This document shows, piece after piece, positions 48,264 through 56,895 of a stretch of 64,000 nt of DNA. Under the pieces are notes generated by a model that was not told where the DNA came from, ran no database searches, and saw only the letters and a list, made by a program, of their open reading frames with translations. How positions within the stretch are numbered: position 1 is the stretch's first letter; each line of letters begins with the position of its first letter. A program made the position numbers and the translations under genes. Origin of the DNA: Mesorhizobium_G sp049840935 (GTDB lineage Bacteria > Pseudomonadota > Alphaproteobacteria > Rhizobiales > Rhizobiaceae); contig JASGJA010000004.1 in NCBI GenBank assembly GCA_049840935.1, positions 124,001-188,000 of the forward strand. The letters are read 5' to 3'.

Positions 48264-48953
48264 ACCCTGCCCTTGAAGTTTTTTGCCAGCAGATAAAGTT
48301 CCACGGATTCGTCGCGCGATGCCGGCGGCTTGACGTGGTGGACCGTCGCAAAGCTGCGCTTCAAGCGATCCAGCAATTCCGTTTCCGTGCCGCCCTGAAA
48401 AGTCTTGGCGAGAAAATGCCCGCCCGGTTTCAGCACATTGATGGCGAAATCAGCAGCGACCTCGACCAGATGCATGGTGCGCAAATGGTCAGTGCGCCGA
48501 TGACCCGTCGTCGGCGCCGCCATATCGGAAAGCACCAGATCAGGCTCGCCGCCTAGCGTCGTTTCCAGCAGCGCGGGCGCGTCGTCGTCCAGAAAATCCT
48601 TTTGCAGAATGACCGCACCCGGCACGGGATCGACCTCAAGATAGTCGATGCCCACCACGCTCGGCGTGTCAGGATTGGACTTGGCGCGCTGTGCCGCGAC
48701 CTGACACCAGCCCCCCGGCGCAGCACCCAGATCGATGATCTTCATGCCCGGTTTGATGAGCTTGTAGCGATCGTCGATCTCTATCAGCTTGTATGCTGCG
48801 CGCGAGCGATAGCCCTTCAGCCTTGGAGCGCTGCACATAGGGGTCGTTCAGATGTCGTTCGAGCCAACGGCGGGATGACTCTTTCAGGCCGCGCTTCTTT
48901 TTCACCTTCGTGCGCAAAACGCGCGATGGCGCGGCAGGTCCGGGCTTTTTCAT
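48260..48953 (-). pseudogene. rlmE: 23S rRNA (uridine-2552-2'-O-)-methyltransferase RlmE, frameshifted near codon 43
   Basis: From the ATG at 48953 the frame reads MKKPGPAAPSRVL to LNDPYVQRSKAEG, breaks near 48825, and resumes as YRSRAAYKLIEIDD to the TAA at 48260. GAAGGGCTAT contains one G too many for the expected GAA GGC TAT, so a one-base insertion in a G-run is the simplest cause. Repaired length is about 230 residues. The FtsJ fold is intact after the break: IDLGAAPGGWCQVA (SAM motif), VLSDMAAPTTGHRRTDH (catalytic Asp) and LKPGGHFLAKTFQGG (catalytic Lys). Its start lies within the open frame of ppx. Confidence 0.9.
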
Positions 48954-50204
48954 TGGCGCGCATCCCTCTGCGGATCGTCTGCGCCACACGCCTTCGTCAC
49001 CCATCAATTCGCTCAGCACACCTTCGCGCAAGCCGCGATCAGCCACGCGCAGCCGTTCGCTCGGCCAAACTCTCCGAATGGCTTCCAAAATAGCGCAGCC
49101 CGCGAGCACGAGGTCCGCGCGATCCGCACCAATGCAGGGATTCTTCACGCGCTGCTCAAAATCCCAGCCCAAAAGCCGTTCGATCATTTTGTCTACGTTG
49201 TGATTGTCCATCCAAAGGCCATCAACCCGGCGACGTTCATAGCGTGGCAGATCCAGATGGACACCAGCCAGCGTCGTTACCGTTCCAGATGTGCCAAGCA
49301 GATGGAAATTCCGCGATTGCGCCAGATGTTTCAGCCTGTCGCGCTCTGCAAAATTCGCAATCATCTCGGTAACAGCCTGAACCATTGATGCAAAGCTTTC
49401 GCGCGTGACCACCTTGCCGCCGAAGCGTTCGGCAAGCGACACGACGCCCACGGGCAGCGAGGTCCATGCCACAATATGCGACGACAATCGCCCCTGCCGC
49501 CCACGCGACAGGTCGATCAACGCAATCTCCGACGACCCGCCGCCAATATCGAACAGGACAACGCCCTCGGTGTTTCGCTCGATTAGCGATTCGCACCCCG
49601 AAACCGCAAGACGCGCTTCTGTCATCCTGTCGATGATTTCAAGTTCAAGCCCCGTTTCGGCTTTGACCCGCGCGAGGAAAAGCTCACCGTTCTCCGCTGC
49701 GCGACAAGCTTCGGTGGCAATCAGCCGTGCTCGCCGAATCGGGCGCGAACGCAGCTTCGCTGCGCAAACGCCTAGCGCATCGACCGCGCGATCCATTGCG
49801 GCATCGGCCAGCTTACCATTGGCGCTCAGGCCTTCGCCCAAGCGCACGATGCGCGAAAATGCATCAATGACGCGGAACTGCCCCGGCGCAGTCGGTACGG
49901 CAACCAGCAAGCGGCAATTGTTCGTGCCGAGGTCGAGCGCCGCAAATATGCCCGGTGCATCACCATGGTGGCGCGGCGCAGGCTCAACTCCACGCGGCTT
50001 GGCTTGATGTTTTTCAACAACTGCCTGCACTGGTTGAGCTATGCCGGGCGCAAACACCTTGCGGTCCCGCTTGCGCTTGCGCTTTCGGCGTTTTTTAGGC
50101 CCCTTGGGAGGGATATCCGAGCCGAGCGCAGCCGAATGATGCGCCGACCCTTTACGGGCGGCATCCACCATCGGCGGACTTGCCCCTGAGTCGCGGTTTT
50201 CCAC
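48669..50204 (-). CDS. ppx: Ppx/GppA exopolyphosphatase-type phosphatase, reading into rlmE
   Basis: Open frame of 511 residues. After a basic N-terminal stretch (KKRRKRKRKR near residues 37-47) comes the ASKHA-fold Ppx/GppA domain: IFAALDLGTNNCRLLVA, VVLFDIGGGSSEIALID and LLGTSGTVTTLAGVHLDL. It hydrolyses polyphosphate and/or pppGpp. The last 90 or so residues (from MKKPGPAAPSRV) are the N-terminus of rlmE in the same frame, then nonsense after the rlmE frameshift. Dropping one G from GAGGGATG near 48963 would let ppx end at a TGA overlapping the rlmE ATG (ATGA). The true end is therefore probably near 48950. Confidence 0.88.
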   Translation of the reverse strand: MENRDSGASPPMVDAARKGSAHHSAALGSDIPPKGPKKRRKRKRKRDRKVFAPGIAQPVQAVVEKHQAKPRGVEPAPRHHGDAPGIFAALDLGTNNCRLLVAVPTAPGQFRVIDAFSRIVRLGEGLSANGKLADAAMDRAVDALGVCAAKLRSRPIRRARLIATEACRAAENGELFLARVKAETGLELEIIDRMTEARLAVSGCESLIERNTEGVVLFDIGGGSSEIALIDLSRGRQGRLSSHIVAWTSLPVGVVSLAERFGGKVVTRESFASMVQAVTEMIANFAERDRLKHLAQSRNFHLLGTSGTVTTLAGVHLDLPRYERRRVDGLWMDNHNVDKMIERLLGWDFEQRVKNPCIGADRADLVLAGCAILEAIRRVWPSERLRVADRGLREGVLSELMGDEGVWRRRSAEGCAPMKKPGPAAPSRVLRTKVKKKRGLKESSRRWLERHLNDPYVQRSKAEGLSLARSIQADRDRRSLQAHQTGHEDHRSGCCAGGLVSGRGTARQVQS

Positions 50205-50323
50205 TTTGATCCTTCAGCGCAGCGCACCAAACGAGTGGCGCGGCAGGCGCTATAATTCTTTTCGTTGGATCAAAGATAGCAGGCCGTAGCCTCCGCACCA
50301 AGGGGCTAGCCGCAGATTGTGTT

Positions 50324-50347
50324 GCCCGCCAGATTTAACCGGCGGGC
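50324..50347. repeat. Inverted repeat downstream of the Tat-like small protein gene
   Basis: GCCCGCC (50324-50330) pairs with GGCGGGC (50341-50347) around a ten-base loop, 14 bases beyond the minus-strand gene at 50361. No T-run follows on either strand, so terminator function is uncertain. Confidence 0.4.
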
Positions 50348-50360
50348 GGCACTCATTCGA

Positions 50361-50690
50361 TCACCAGTAGACCCACACCCGAACACGGCGACAACGGCGA
50401 CGCAGGCGTCCGTGACGCCAATATCGACGGCAAACCCTGCGCCAGACGCGACGGCGATGCCTGCGTCTATGTCTCCAATGAGGGTGTGGCGGCCTGTGCC
50501 AATGCCGATGATATACCGGTTCTGCTATTGCCTCGCCTTCCTCGGCTGGCAAATCCAACTTATCAAGTATACCCGGACCACCGCTCATGTCCGGCACACC
50601 CGCCAACGCCTGCGCGGGTTTAACCACGCTAGCAACGGCAGCAGCACCCGCTACGCCCAATAGTCCCGTGAGGAATAAACGTCTTTCCAT
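50361..50690 (-). CDS. Small secreted His/Arg/Trp-rich protein
   Basis: Protein of 109 residues. It starts MERRLFLTGLLGVAGAAAVA, a twin-arginine-like signal with cleavage near QALA. The mature part has a short acidic segment (LDLPAEEGEAIAEP) and then a long basic run built from His, Arg and Trp (HRHWHRPPHPHWRHRRRHRR), with four cysteines among the arginines (VCRR, RRRCRR). Proteins with this composition are frequent small exported proteins in rhizobia, with no known function. The unusual composition makes it less certain than its neighbours, but signal peptide and codon pattern support a real gene. Confidence 0.6.
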   Translation of the reverse strand: MERRLFLTGLLGVAGAAAVASVVKPAQALAGVPDMSGGPGILDKLDLPAEEGEAIAEPVYHRHWHRPPHPHWRHRRRHRRRVWRRVCRRYWRHGRLRRRCRRVRVWVYW

Positions 50691-50837
50691 CCTTGCCTCC
50701 GCATAACAAAGATCGTCGGCAGACGTTTTCCAACGCCTGCCCCACTCCGTCCCTCCACGAAATGAGCGTGAACGATCTAACCTGTACGCAGGATGAACGG
50801 CACAGCCGCTTATGTGTTCCTAATTGCTATGAAAGCT

Positions 50838-51626
50838 TCATTTGCCGGATGCGAGCGTGCAGACAATGGACTGCGGAAACTGGCATTTTTCGCCTTGGGC
50901 GGTGAATGCAACACGCTCGATTTCCAGCGTGACGGGCTTTTGCGGAACTTCGAATTTGCCCATCCACGCGGTCAGCGTGTCTGTGCCCCATATGCTGAAG
51001 AACATCTTCTGGGGATGTGTCGGCAGCGTAGCGCCCGGCTCGCTTTGATGCACTAGCTTGCCGTCCACATACCACGACATACGGTCGGGCTCCCAAACAA
51101 ACGCATAGTCATGGAAATCATTATCGGACCCGCCTGGCACATCGACCAGGGCCGTATTGTGCTGTTGGCCGTCGATATAAGTATTAAGCTGAACCTTCGA
51201 AGTGTCTTTCAGCAGCACTTCAAAGTCGATCTCATCATGCGGCTGCTTCTGCGTTGGCCCGATATAGGTGAAAAACGAGGCATTAAGCCCCGACCCTGCC
51301 CCCGTGCGCATCCGCGCTTCATAAGCGCCATATTGGAAGCGTTGCTTTGACTGGATTTCACCACAGGAATACTGGCGATCCTTGAACGGCACATTGCTGA
51401 ATGAAAGCGTCAGCACGCCTTTTGCAATATCGATCTCACGCGCTGACCACGTGCAGTTTTGATGTGCACCATTGTTCCAGCCATTCGATGCCATCCAGAT
51501 TTCAGGATCGAAGCGGCCAAACTCGTCGACAAACGTTTTTCCGAGGTCAACTGCGGGCTGGTCCTGCGCAATCGCGGAAAAGCCCCAGCCGATAGTTAGC
51601 AAAACTGAAGTTATGAGAACTCTCAA
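50838..51626 (-). CDS. exoK: Secreted GH16 endo-glycanase (ExoK-like)
   Basis: Protein of 262 residues. Residues 1-20 are a Sec signal peptide (MRVLITSVLLTIGWGFSAIA). The family 16 glycoside hydrolase core has the catalytic motif E132-I-D134-F-E136 (HDEIDFEVL), the form without the beta-bulge methionine found in ExoK and lichenases, preceded by GAYEARMRTGAGSGLNASFF and followed by the aromatic HDYAFVWEPDRMSWYVDGKL. ExoK of Sinorhizobium cleaves nascent succinoglycan, adjusting its length. Placement beside exoQ fits the same job here. It diverges from exoQ across a gap with repeated TGCATTGCAA-type motifs. Confidence 0.88.
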   Translation of the reverse strand: MRVLITSVLLTIGWGFSAIAQDQPAVDLGKTFVDEFGRFDPEIWMASNGWNNGAHQNCTWSAREIDIAKGVLTLSFSNVPFKDRQYSCGEIQSKQRFQYGAYEARMRTGAGSGLNASFFTYIGPTQKQPHDEIDFEVLLKDTSKVQLNTYIDGQQHNTALVDVPGGSDNDFHDYAFVWEPDRMSWYVDGKLVHQSEPGATLPTHPQKMFFSIWGTDTLTAWMGKFEVPQKPVTLEIERVAFTAQGEKCQFPQSIVCTLASGK

Positions 51627-51703
51627 AACAGTCTCCTTGAGGCGCGATTTGGGGCGCGATTTGCCAACGACTGTTCGTGGCCATCACGATCAAGCCACCC
51701 ACC

Positions 51704-51814
51704 GCATTGCAACACGACCAATATTGCATTGCAAGAAAAATGCCCCTTTTTACGGCGCTTTATGTTGCGTCGCACAAGAAACGGCACTACTCTCGCGAGA
51801 GTTGCATTTGCAAG
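51704..51814. promoter_or_regulatory. Cluster of GCATTGCAA-type motifs in the exoK/exoQ divergent gap
   Basis: GCATTGCAACA at 51704-51714 and TGCATTGCAAG at 51725-51735 are direct repeats with 22-base spacing, about two helical turns. TGCGTCGCACAA (51766-51777) and TTGCATTTGCAAG (51802-51814) are weaker copies nearer exoQ. The same motif occurs in the exoO and exoY/exoX upstream regions, so it is likely a shared operator for the exopolysaccharide genes. The binding protein is unknown. Confidence 0.6.
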
Positions 51815-51832
51815 AGGCAAGAACTCCAGACG

Positions 51833-53170
51833 ATGCAGACAAATGCGCAACCATCGCTTGGTGGTGGTGCAGCCTTCCCTCCCGCTTCCGAGAAGCCCGA
51901 GCAAGGTGTGCGGACAGATACCCTCATTGCTGCGGCAGCTTTGGGCGGCCTTTTTCTATTGCCTATTCTAGCCTCGCTCGCACCACTCATCTTTCTTGCA
52001 TTCGGTGCGTTTCTAATGGCGCGACGGCCAGCATCGACAATCGATGCGCTGGCTCGCAACTGGTACATCTTGATATTGCCGCTCTATGCATTTGCCTCGA
52101 CACTTTGGTCTGCCGAGCCGGGGCTTTCGCTACGGTATGGCTTCCAGTTGCTGCTGACGATCATGATCGGCGTGGTAATTGCGCACCGCGTCTCAGCCTA
52201 TACGTTCCTCGCCATATCTTTTTGGGCATCGGTTCCAATCATATTAATCAGCGCCCTGTTTGGCGGTGCCCGGCTGGACGGCATCGCGCTAGGCGTTTTT
52301 GCCGCCAAGAACGCTTATGCTGCCGCGATTTCAATGTTTGCGCTGGCTGCACTGGCCATATTGTTTGCGAAGGAATCCGATCGCCTGACACGGCTCGCCG
52401 CGCTTTTTGGAGTGCTCGTGTCACCAATCCTGTTGATCTCCGCGCAATCATCCGGTGCCATCGTGACAACCCTCCTCACGGTGGGCTCGTTTGGTATGTT
52501 CGTTGTCGCCGGCTGGCTCTCGCCATATCAGCGCAGAGGTTATTTCACGCTGCTCTTTTCCATATTTGCCCTGCTCGGCATGGTGGTCGCAGTCTTTCAC
52601 CAGCAATTACTAGCCATATTGCTGGCCGTATTCGATAAGGACACGACGATCACAGGGCGCACCGAGCTCTGGGAAATCGGCTCGAATCTCATCGGCGAAC
52701 GTCCAATTCTCGGTTTGGGTTTCCAGTCTTTCTGGGTTCAAAACACACCCGGCGCGGAGGAGCTTTGGGCCTATTTCAAGATCGATTCCAGAACAGGCTT
52801 TCATTTCCACAACACCTACATTTCCATCGGCGTGGAATTGGGATTTACGGGAATTGCCCTGACCGCAGCCTTGCTGTTTTCCAGCCTGGCGCGGTCGGTC
52901 CAATGGGCGGTCAAAGAACCATTCGGAACTGCCGCCTACTTCGTCGGTTTCGCCATTTTGATCGTGTCGCGCAGCATGGTTGAGGTGGACGTTTTCTATC
53001 AGTTCAGTACATCTTCGATCACAATCGTTTGCGGGTTAATCTATGCCAATCAAGCGCTGGCTGCGCATCGCGCTGCAAACCCGCACGCGACCAGAGAAGC
53101 ACTGCGAACGATCATCTATCCGGCCCGACTAGCAGACACGAAGCTTGCGGATAAAGGTTTAGCTTCATGA
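51833..53170 (+). CDS. exoQ: Exopolysaccharide polymerase ExoQ (Wzy/O-antigen ligase-like)
   Basis: About 445 residues from the ATG at 51833 (MQTNAQPSLGGG); the frame extends upstream through the regulatory repeats and that part is not believed. Ten or more hydrophobic helices are visible. The large periplasmic loop carries TITGRTELWEIGSNLIGERP and LGLGFQSFWV, followed by HFHNTYISIGVELGFTG, the Wzy_C pattern of polymerases that join lipid-linked repeat units. In succinoglycan synthesis ExoQ makes the high-molecular-weight polymer. Divergent from exoK; exoO follows on the same strand after about 330 bases. Confidence 0.86.
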   Translation: MQTNAQPSLGGGAAFPPASEKPEQGVRTDTLIAAAALGGLFLLPILASLAPLIFLAFGAFLMARRPASTIDALARNWYILILPLYAFASTLWSAEPGLSLRYGFQLLLTIMIGVVIAHRVSAYTFLAISFWASVPIILISALFGGARLDGIALGVFAAKNAYAAAISMFALAALAILFAKESDRLTRLAALFGVLVSPILLISAQSSGAIVTTLLTVGSFGMFVVAGWLSPYQRRGYFTLLFSIFALLGMVVAVFHQQLLAILLAVFDKDTTITGRTELWEIGSNLIGERPILGLGFQSFWVQNTPGAEELWAYFKIDSRTGFHFHNTYISIGVELGFTGIALTAALLFSSLARSVQWAVKEPFGTAAYFVGFAILIVSRSMVEVDVFYQFSTSSITIVCGLIYANQALAAHRAANPHATREALRTIIYPARLADTKLADKGLAS

Positions 53171-53310
53171 AAAAAGCACACAACGCGTAATCCATCGAGT
53201 GCGGTCAGCCGATGGCTCTCAGTCGCTTCCGGCGTGGTACGCCACCCTTCGACATGCGAAATCTCAGGTTGAAGCCGAGAATGTTCTGAGACGGAGTTTA
53301 CAATTGCTTT

Positions 53311-53345
53311 TGCGCATCGCACAATAAAATTATTGCGATGCACAA
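53311..53345. promoter_or_regulatory. Paired inverted motif upstream of the small ORF and exoO
   Basis: GCATCGCACAATA from 53314 and TATTGCGATGC to 53341 form an interrupted palindrome around an AAAT centre, with a further partial copy (GCACAATGC) just after it. It lies 25 bases before the small ORF at 53367. The half-site matches the motif of the exoK/exoQ and exoY/exoX gaps. Confidence 0.6.
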
Positions 53346-53366
53346 TGCGGCGCACGCTTTGCAGGC

Positions 53367-53507
53367 ATGGAGGATTTTCCAGTGGTTCTCGACACGTTCT
53401 GGAGCAACCTCTTCAGTTTCAAACCGCGAAACTATGTGAAGACACAGCTTTCTCCCCAGCGCTCTGCGCAGATTTACGCTGACGCCTATTTCGGAGCGGG
53501 ATGTTGA
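53367..53507 (+). CDS. Small ORF overlapping the exoO start
   Basis: Forty-six codons from the ATG at 53367 to TGA at 53505-53507; the exoO ATG at 53501 lies inside its last codons. The peptide starts MEDFPVVLDTFWSNLFSFKP and ends IYADAYFGAGC; it has no signal or membrane helix and ends in a cysteine. The overlap suggests translational coupling to exoO, and the motif-rich palindrome just upstream suggests that it opens the transcript. I do not recognise it. It could be a leader peptide, a small accessory protein, or a chance frame. Confidence 0.4.
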   Translation: MEDFPVVLDTFWSNLFSFKPRNYVKTQLSPQRSAQIYADAYFGAGC

Positions 53508-54448
53508 AACCGACCCCGCTAGTTTCAGTCATCATGGCCAACTTTCGCGGTGCACGCTTTCTGGAAGAATCCATGTGCTCCGTCCTGGCCCAGTCAGCCA
53601 AGAACCTGGAACTCATCGTAAGCGATGATGGCTCTGACGATGCTAGCGTAGAAATCGCGAAACGCATCGCGAGCAAGGACGAGCGCGTTCATGTGTTGAC
53701 CGGCGCGGGCAATACCGGACCGGCTGCGACGCGCAACCGGGCGTTGGTTGCGGCTAAAGGCGAATGGGTTGCCATTGTCGATTCCGACGACCTCATGCAG
53801 CGCGACCGGCTGGAACTGCTGGTTAAATGGGGAGACGCGCAAGCGTGCAACATAGTAGCAGACGATCTGACTTACTTCGGCGATGAGAACCTGCCAGCAG
53901 GAAGAACCTTGTTTGGTGTCGCGGGCAGATCGATACCACATCTCGTATCAACTGATCTGTTCATTCAAACGGAGATTCAAGGCTCGGACCTGCCAAGGCT
54001 CGGCTATCTCAAACCGCTCATTCGGCGCTCCGCACTCAATGGAATGGGATATAACGAAGCGTTGCGCGTCGGCGAAGATTTTGACCTGCTGCTACGCCTG
54101 TTACTCAAGGGTGAAAAGCTGTTTGTTTTACAGGATTCCTATTACCAGTACCGCAGGCACAATGGTTCGATCTCTCACCGTTTGTCAGAGGAAAAGGTGG
54201 CTGCGATGATTGCCGCCCAGCATGCGCTCGACACCGCTGACATGCTCCCCGACACGAGAAAACTGCTGAATCTCAGATTGAAAACATTGGAAAATCTGTT
54301 GGCCTATGAAGGGTTGGTCAAGCGGATAAAACAACACGATATTTCAGGAGCAGTGCGCTCATTGATTGAACGCCCTGCCCTAGTCAAAGATCTGTTTCAC
54401 TCACTCACCGAAAACCTGACACGCCGTGCGCGGATGGCCTCCACCTAA
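53501..54448 (+). CDS. exoO: Family 2 glycosyltransferase (ExoO-like)
   Basis: Protein of 315 residues of the GT-A fold. It starts MLKPTPLVSVIMANFRGARF; the nucleotide-sugar motif LIVSDDGSDD lies near residue 40, and the metal-binding DSDDL near residue 92; GEDFDLLLRLL near residue 191 holds the likely catalytic acid. Similarity in layout points to ExoO, which adds a late backbone/side-branch glucose of the succinoglycan repeat. GGAG precedes the ATG, and an upstream small ORF overlaps it. Its stop overlaps the exoP stop by four bases (convergent). The exact linkage is inference. Confidence 0.78.
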   Translation: MLKPTPLVSVIMANFRGARFLEESMCSVLAQSAKNLELIVSDDGSDDASVEIAKRIASKDERVHVLTGAGNTGPAATRNRALVAAKGEWVAIVDSDDLMQRDRLELLVKWGDAQACNIVADDLTYFGDENLPAGRTLFGVAGRSIPHLVSTDLFIQTEIQGSDLPRLGYLKPLIRRSALNGMGYNEALRVGEDFDLLLRLLLKGEKLFVLQDSYYQYRRHNGSISHRLSEEKVAAMIAAQHALDTADMLPDTRKLLNLRLKTLENLLAYEGLVKRIKQHDISGAVRSLIERPALVKDLFHSLTENLTRRARMAST

Positions 54449-56895
54449 ACATTTTCAGGCGATTTCACGTAATATTCGGCGTAGCGCTCGAAGAACTGCT
54501 CGCCGCTGCCGGACGTTCCAAACTTCGGTAGCGATTTGATCTCGGCCTTATTTAGTACGACGCCAAGCATCTTGCTCGAAATGGAAGGCTCCGATTCAAG
54601 GATTGAGCGAACCAGTTCGCGCGGGGTGGCACCCCACTCCACAACCAGCAGGAACGCATCTGCAAATGGCGCAAATGCCTTCGCGTCTATCACTGGTCCC
54701 AAAGGTGGCAAGTCAACGATGATGTAGTCGAACGTGTCTTTCGCGCTGTCGAGGAAGCGGCGCATACCGACAGAGGCAAGAAGCTCGCCCGTATGCGGCA
54801 TACGGCGGTTAAGCAGCGTGGGCACGAACACAACGCGCGCGCGCTTGTCCAGATTGGCAACCTCGCGCCAGCTCATGCCCTTGATTACCGCCTCGACAAG
54901 CCCAACCCCTTTGGATCGCCTGCGCATCCGGGTCAGCTTGCGATTGCGCAAATCCGCATCAATGAGAAGCGTCTTCAGTCCACTATTGGCCAGCATCGCG
55001 GCGAGGTTGGATGATACTGTGGATTTTCCTTCGCCCGGCAATGCGGAAACGACGCCGATCACACGGCACGGCGTTTCCTGTAGCAGCACGTCGCTGGCGA
55101 GACGAACGCTGCGCAGCGTTTCGGCGTAAATCGAATAAGGATGATCGATTGCTATCGACATCAGTTCGCGTTGCGAAATCGGTTCATTGAAAAGTGGCCG
55201 GCGAAGTGGAGCACGCGCTGATTGCGCATCGGCCTCCGGCTGCGTGCCGATACGGATCTTGATCCAATCGATTGCAGCCGCTTTCCATCCCTTCGCCATG
55301 ACAAGCCATTCGCTCCAGAAATCACGCAAGTTCTTCCGATGCGATTTTGCTGGCTCGACACTGATGGCAGGGAGATAACCAAGAAACTTTGCCCCGATTG
55401 CGGAACGGACGTCCGCGGCGGTGCGAAAAAAGCGCTCGTTAAATTCGTTGAGTGCAGCAATCACTCCCCCCGCCATCAGGCCGAGCATCATCGTCGTCAA
55501 CAACACCATGATGGTGCGTGGACTTGACGGGCGCAGGGGTAACATCGCTTCAGAAATGATACGCGCCTTGGCAATAGGGAAGGATTGCTGCTGCGTGATC
55601 TGCTCATAGCGAGCAAGGAACGTCTGATAAAGGTTCGTCAGCGCTTCCGAGCGCTGCTGCAACTCTCGAAGCTGAACCTGCGAACGCTGCGCATCGGCAT
55701 TCTGGCCAGATGCGTTTTCGACACTTGAACGCAGTTTTTCTTCGCTGGCATGCTTGACTTCATATTCGTTCTGCGCGGCCTGCGCGAGTTGCTTGGCCTC
55801 ATCGAATATGCTCTTGGCAAGCTCGGAAAGTTCGGCGCGCATCGCCACTGCCTGGGCGTTCTCGGGACCATAAAGCTCTGTCGCTTCGCGTTCACGCCTG
55901 CTGAGATTGAGATACTTGGTGCGCATCTCCGAGAGCACTGGCCCCTGATCGGGTGCGCTGGACATAGAAAGGTTTTCGGCTGCACGGTCCGGTCCCATTT
56001 CCACGATCTTGCGAAGCTGCTCCGCCCGCGCGAGCGCACCGGCAGCCTCGGATTGGGCTACGATCAGTTGGGCGTTCAGATCCGACAGGCGCTGCTCGGA
56101 CATCAACTCTCCACGGGCAACCGAAAGCCCCTGCTTTGCGCGATAGTCTTCTGCTGCCAGCGCAGCATCCTGCAAATCCTTACGCAACGTTGCCAAACGC
56201 TCCTGCAACCAAACAGTCGCACGCTCGGTAGCATCGAAATTCGCTTCAAGCTGATCGGCCAGAAATGCATCTGCATAGGCTTGGGTAATGCGCTGCGCCA
56301 ATGCGGGATCGTATGAACGATATCCTACCGCAATGACGTTGCTGCGACCGCTGCGCTCCACGATCACATTGGCTTGCAAGACGTTGGACGCGAGGTTGAT
56401 GCGGGCGTCTTTTATCGTCGCCGGATCAAGAGTCCGCGTTGCTCTTTCGCGAAACGAAAATATGGAAAAAACGCCTTTAATGACACCGCGAACACCGCCA
56501 ATTGTCTTTGCAAGGAGCGAAGCCGGGGGCGAAGTGAACGCAGGATCTTCATCCAGCTTTTCCTTGATCACGACGGCGCGCGCCAACCGCTCAGAGCGCA
56601 ATATCTCCGTCTGACTCAGAATAGTGGCGTCCGTCTGAAGCGTCGCGGTCAATGGCGAAACTTCGTCCATCGATTTGCCAATACCGTCATCGATGAGCAC
56701 GCGCGACAGCGATACGTAAGTTGGAGGCGTCGTCTGCAGATAAAGAATACCTAGGAGCAATCCGAAACCGCCTGCCACCAGAAGCGGCACCGCTTGGCGG
56801 CGCAACATGCCCAATATCGACGCAAAGCTGATAAAGTCGCTGGTATAATGGAACAGTTGATTGGTGCCAGAAGGATAGGCTGTCTGTTGATTCAT
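54445..56895 (-). CDS. exoP: Polysaccharide co-polymerase/tyrosine autokinase ExoP
   Basis: Protein of 816 residues. The N-terminal Wzz domain has a first helix near residues 35-55, a long coiled-coil periplasmic part, and a second helix near 480 after the proline-rich LPLRPSSPRTIM. The cytoplasmic BY-kinase domain begins near 612, with Walker A SALPGEGKST (about 617-626), Walker A' TLLIDADLRNRK and Walker B DYIIVDLPPLGP. The C-terminal tail contains three tyrosines (FERYAEYYVK), a small version of the usual cluster. It controls chain length and export of the exopolysaccharide. Its start overlaps the exoM stop (ATGA). Confidence 0.93.
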   Translation of the reverse strand: MNQQTAYPSGTNQLFHYTSDFISFASILGMLRRQAVPLLVAGGFGLLLGILYLQTTPPTYVSLSRVLIDDGIGKSMDEVSPLTATLQTDATILSQTEILRSERLARAVVIKEKLDEDPAFTSPPASLLAKTIGGVRGVIKGVFSIFSFRERATRTLDPATIKDARINLASNVLQANVIVERSGRSNVIAVGYRSYDPALAQRITQAYADAFLADQLEANFDATERATVWLQERLATLRKDLQDAALAAEDYRAKQGLSVARGELMSEQRLSDLNAQLIVAQSEAAGALARAEQLRKIVEMGPDRAAENLSMSSAPDQGPVLSEMRTKYLNLSRREREATELYGPENAQAVAMRAELSELAKSIFDEAKQLAQAAQNEYEVKHASEEKLRSSVENASGQNADAQRSQVQLRELQQRSEALTNLYQTFLARYEQITQQQSFPIAKARIISEAMLPLRPSSPRTIMVLLTTMMLGLMAGGVIAALNEFNERFFRTAADVRSAIGAKFLGYLPAISVEPAKSHRKNLRDFWSEWLVMAKGWKAAAIDWIKIRIGTQPEADAQSARAPLRRPLFNEPISQRELMSIAIDHPYSIYAETLRSVRLASDVLLQETPCRVIGVVSALPGEGKSTVSSNLAAMLANSGLKTLLIDADLRNRKLTRMRRRSKGVGLVEAVIKGMSWREVANLDKRARVVFVPTLLNRRMPHTGELLASVGMRRFLDSAKDTFDYIIVDLPPLGPVIDAKAFAPFADAFLLVVEWGATPRELVRSILESEPSISSKMLGVVLNKAEIKSLPKFGTSGSGEQFFERYAEYYVKSPENV

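Noticed and set aside
50324..50347. Rho-independent terminator of the small exported protein gene
   Set aside because: The stem is good, but no T-run follows on either strand; kept only as an inverted repeat.
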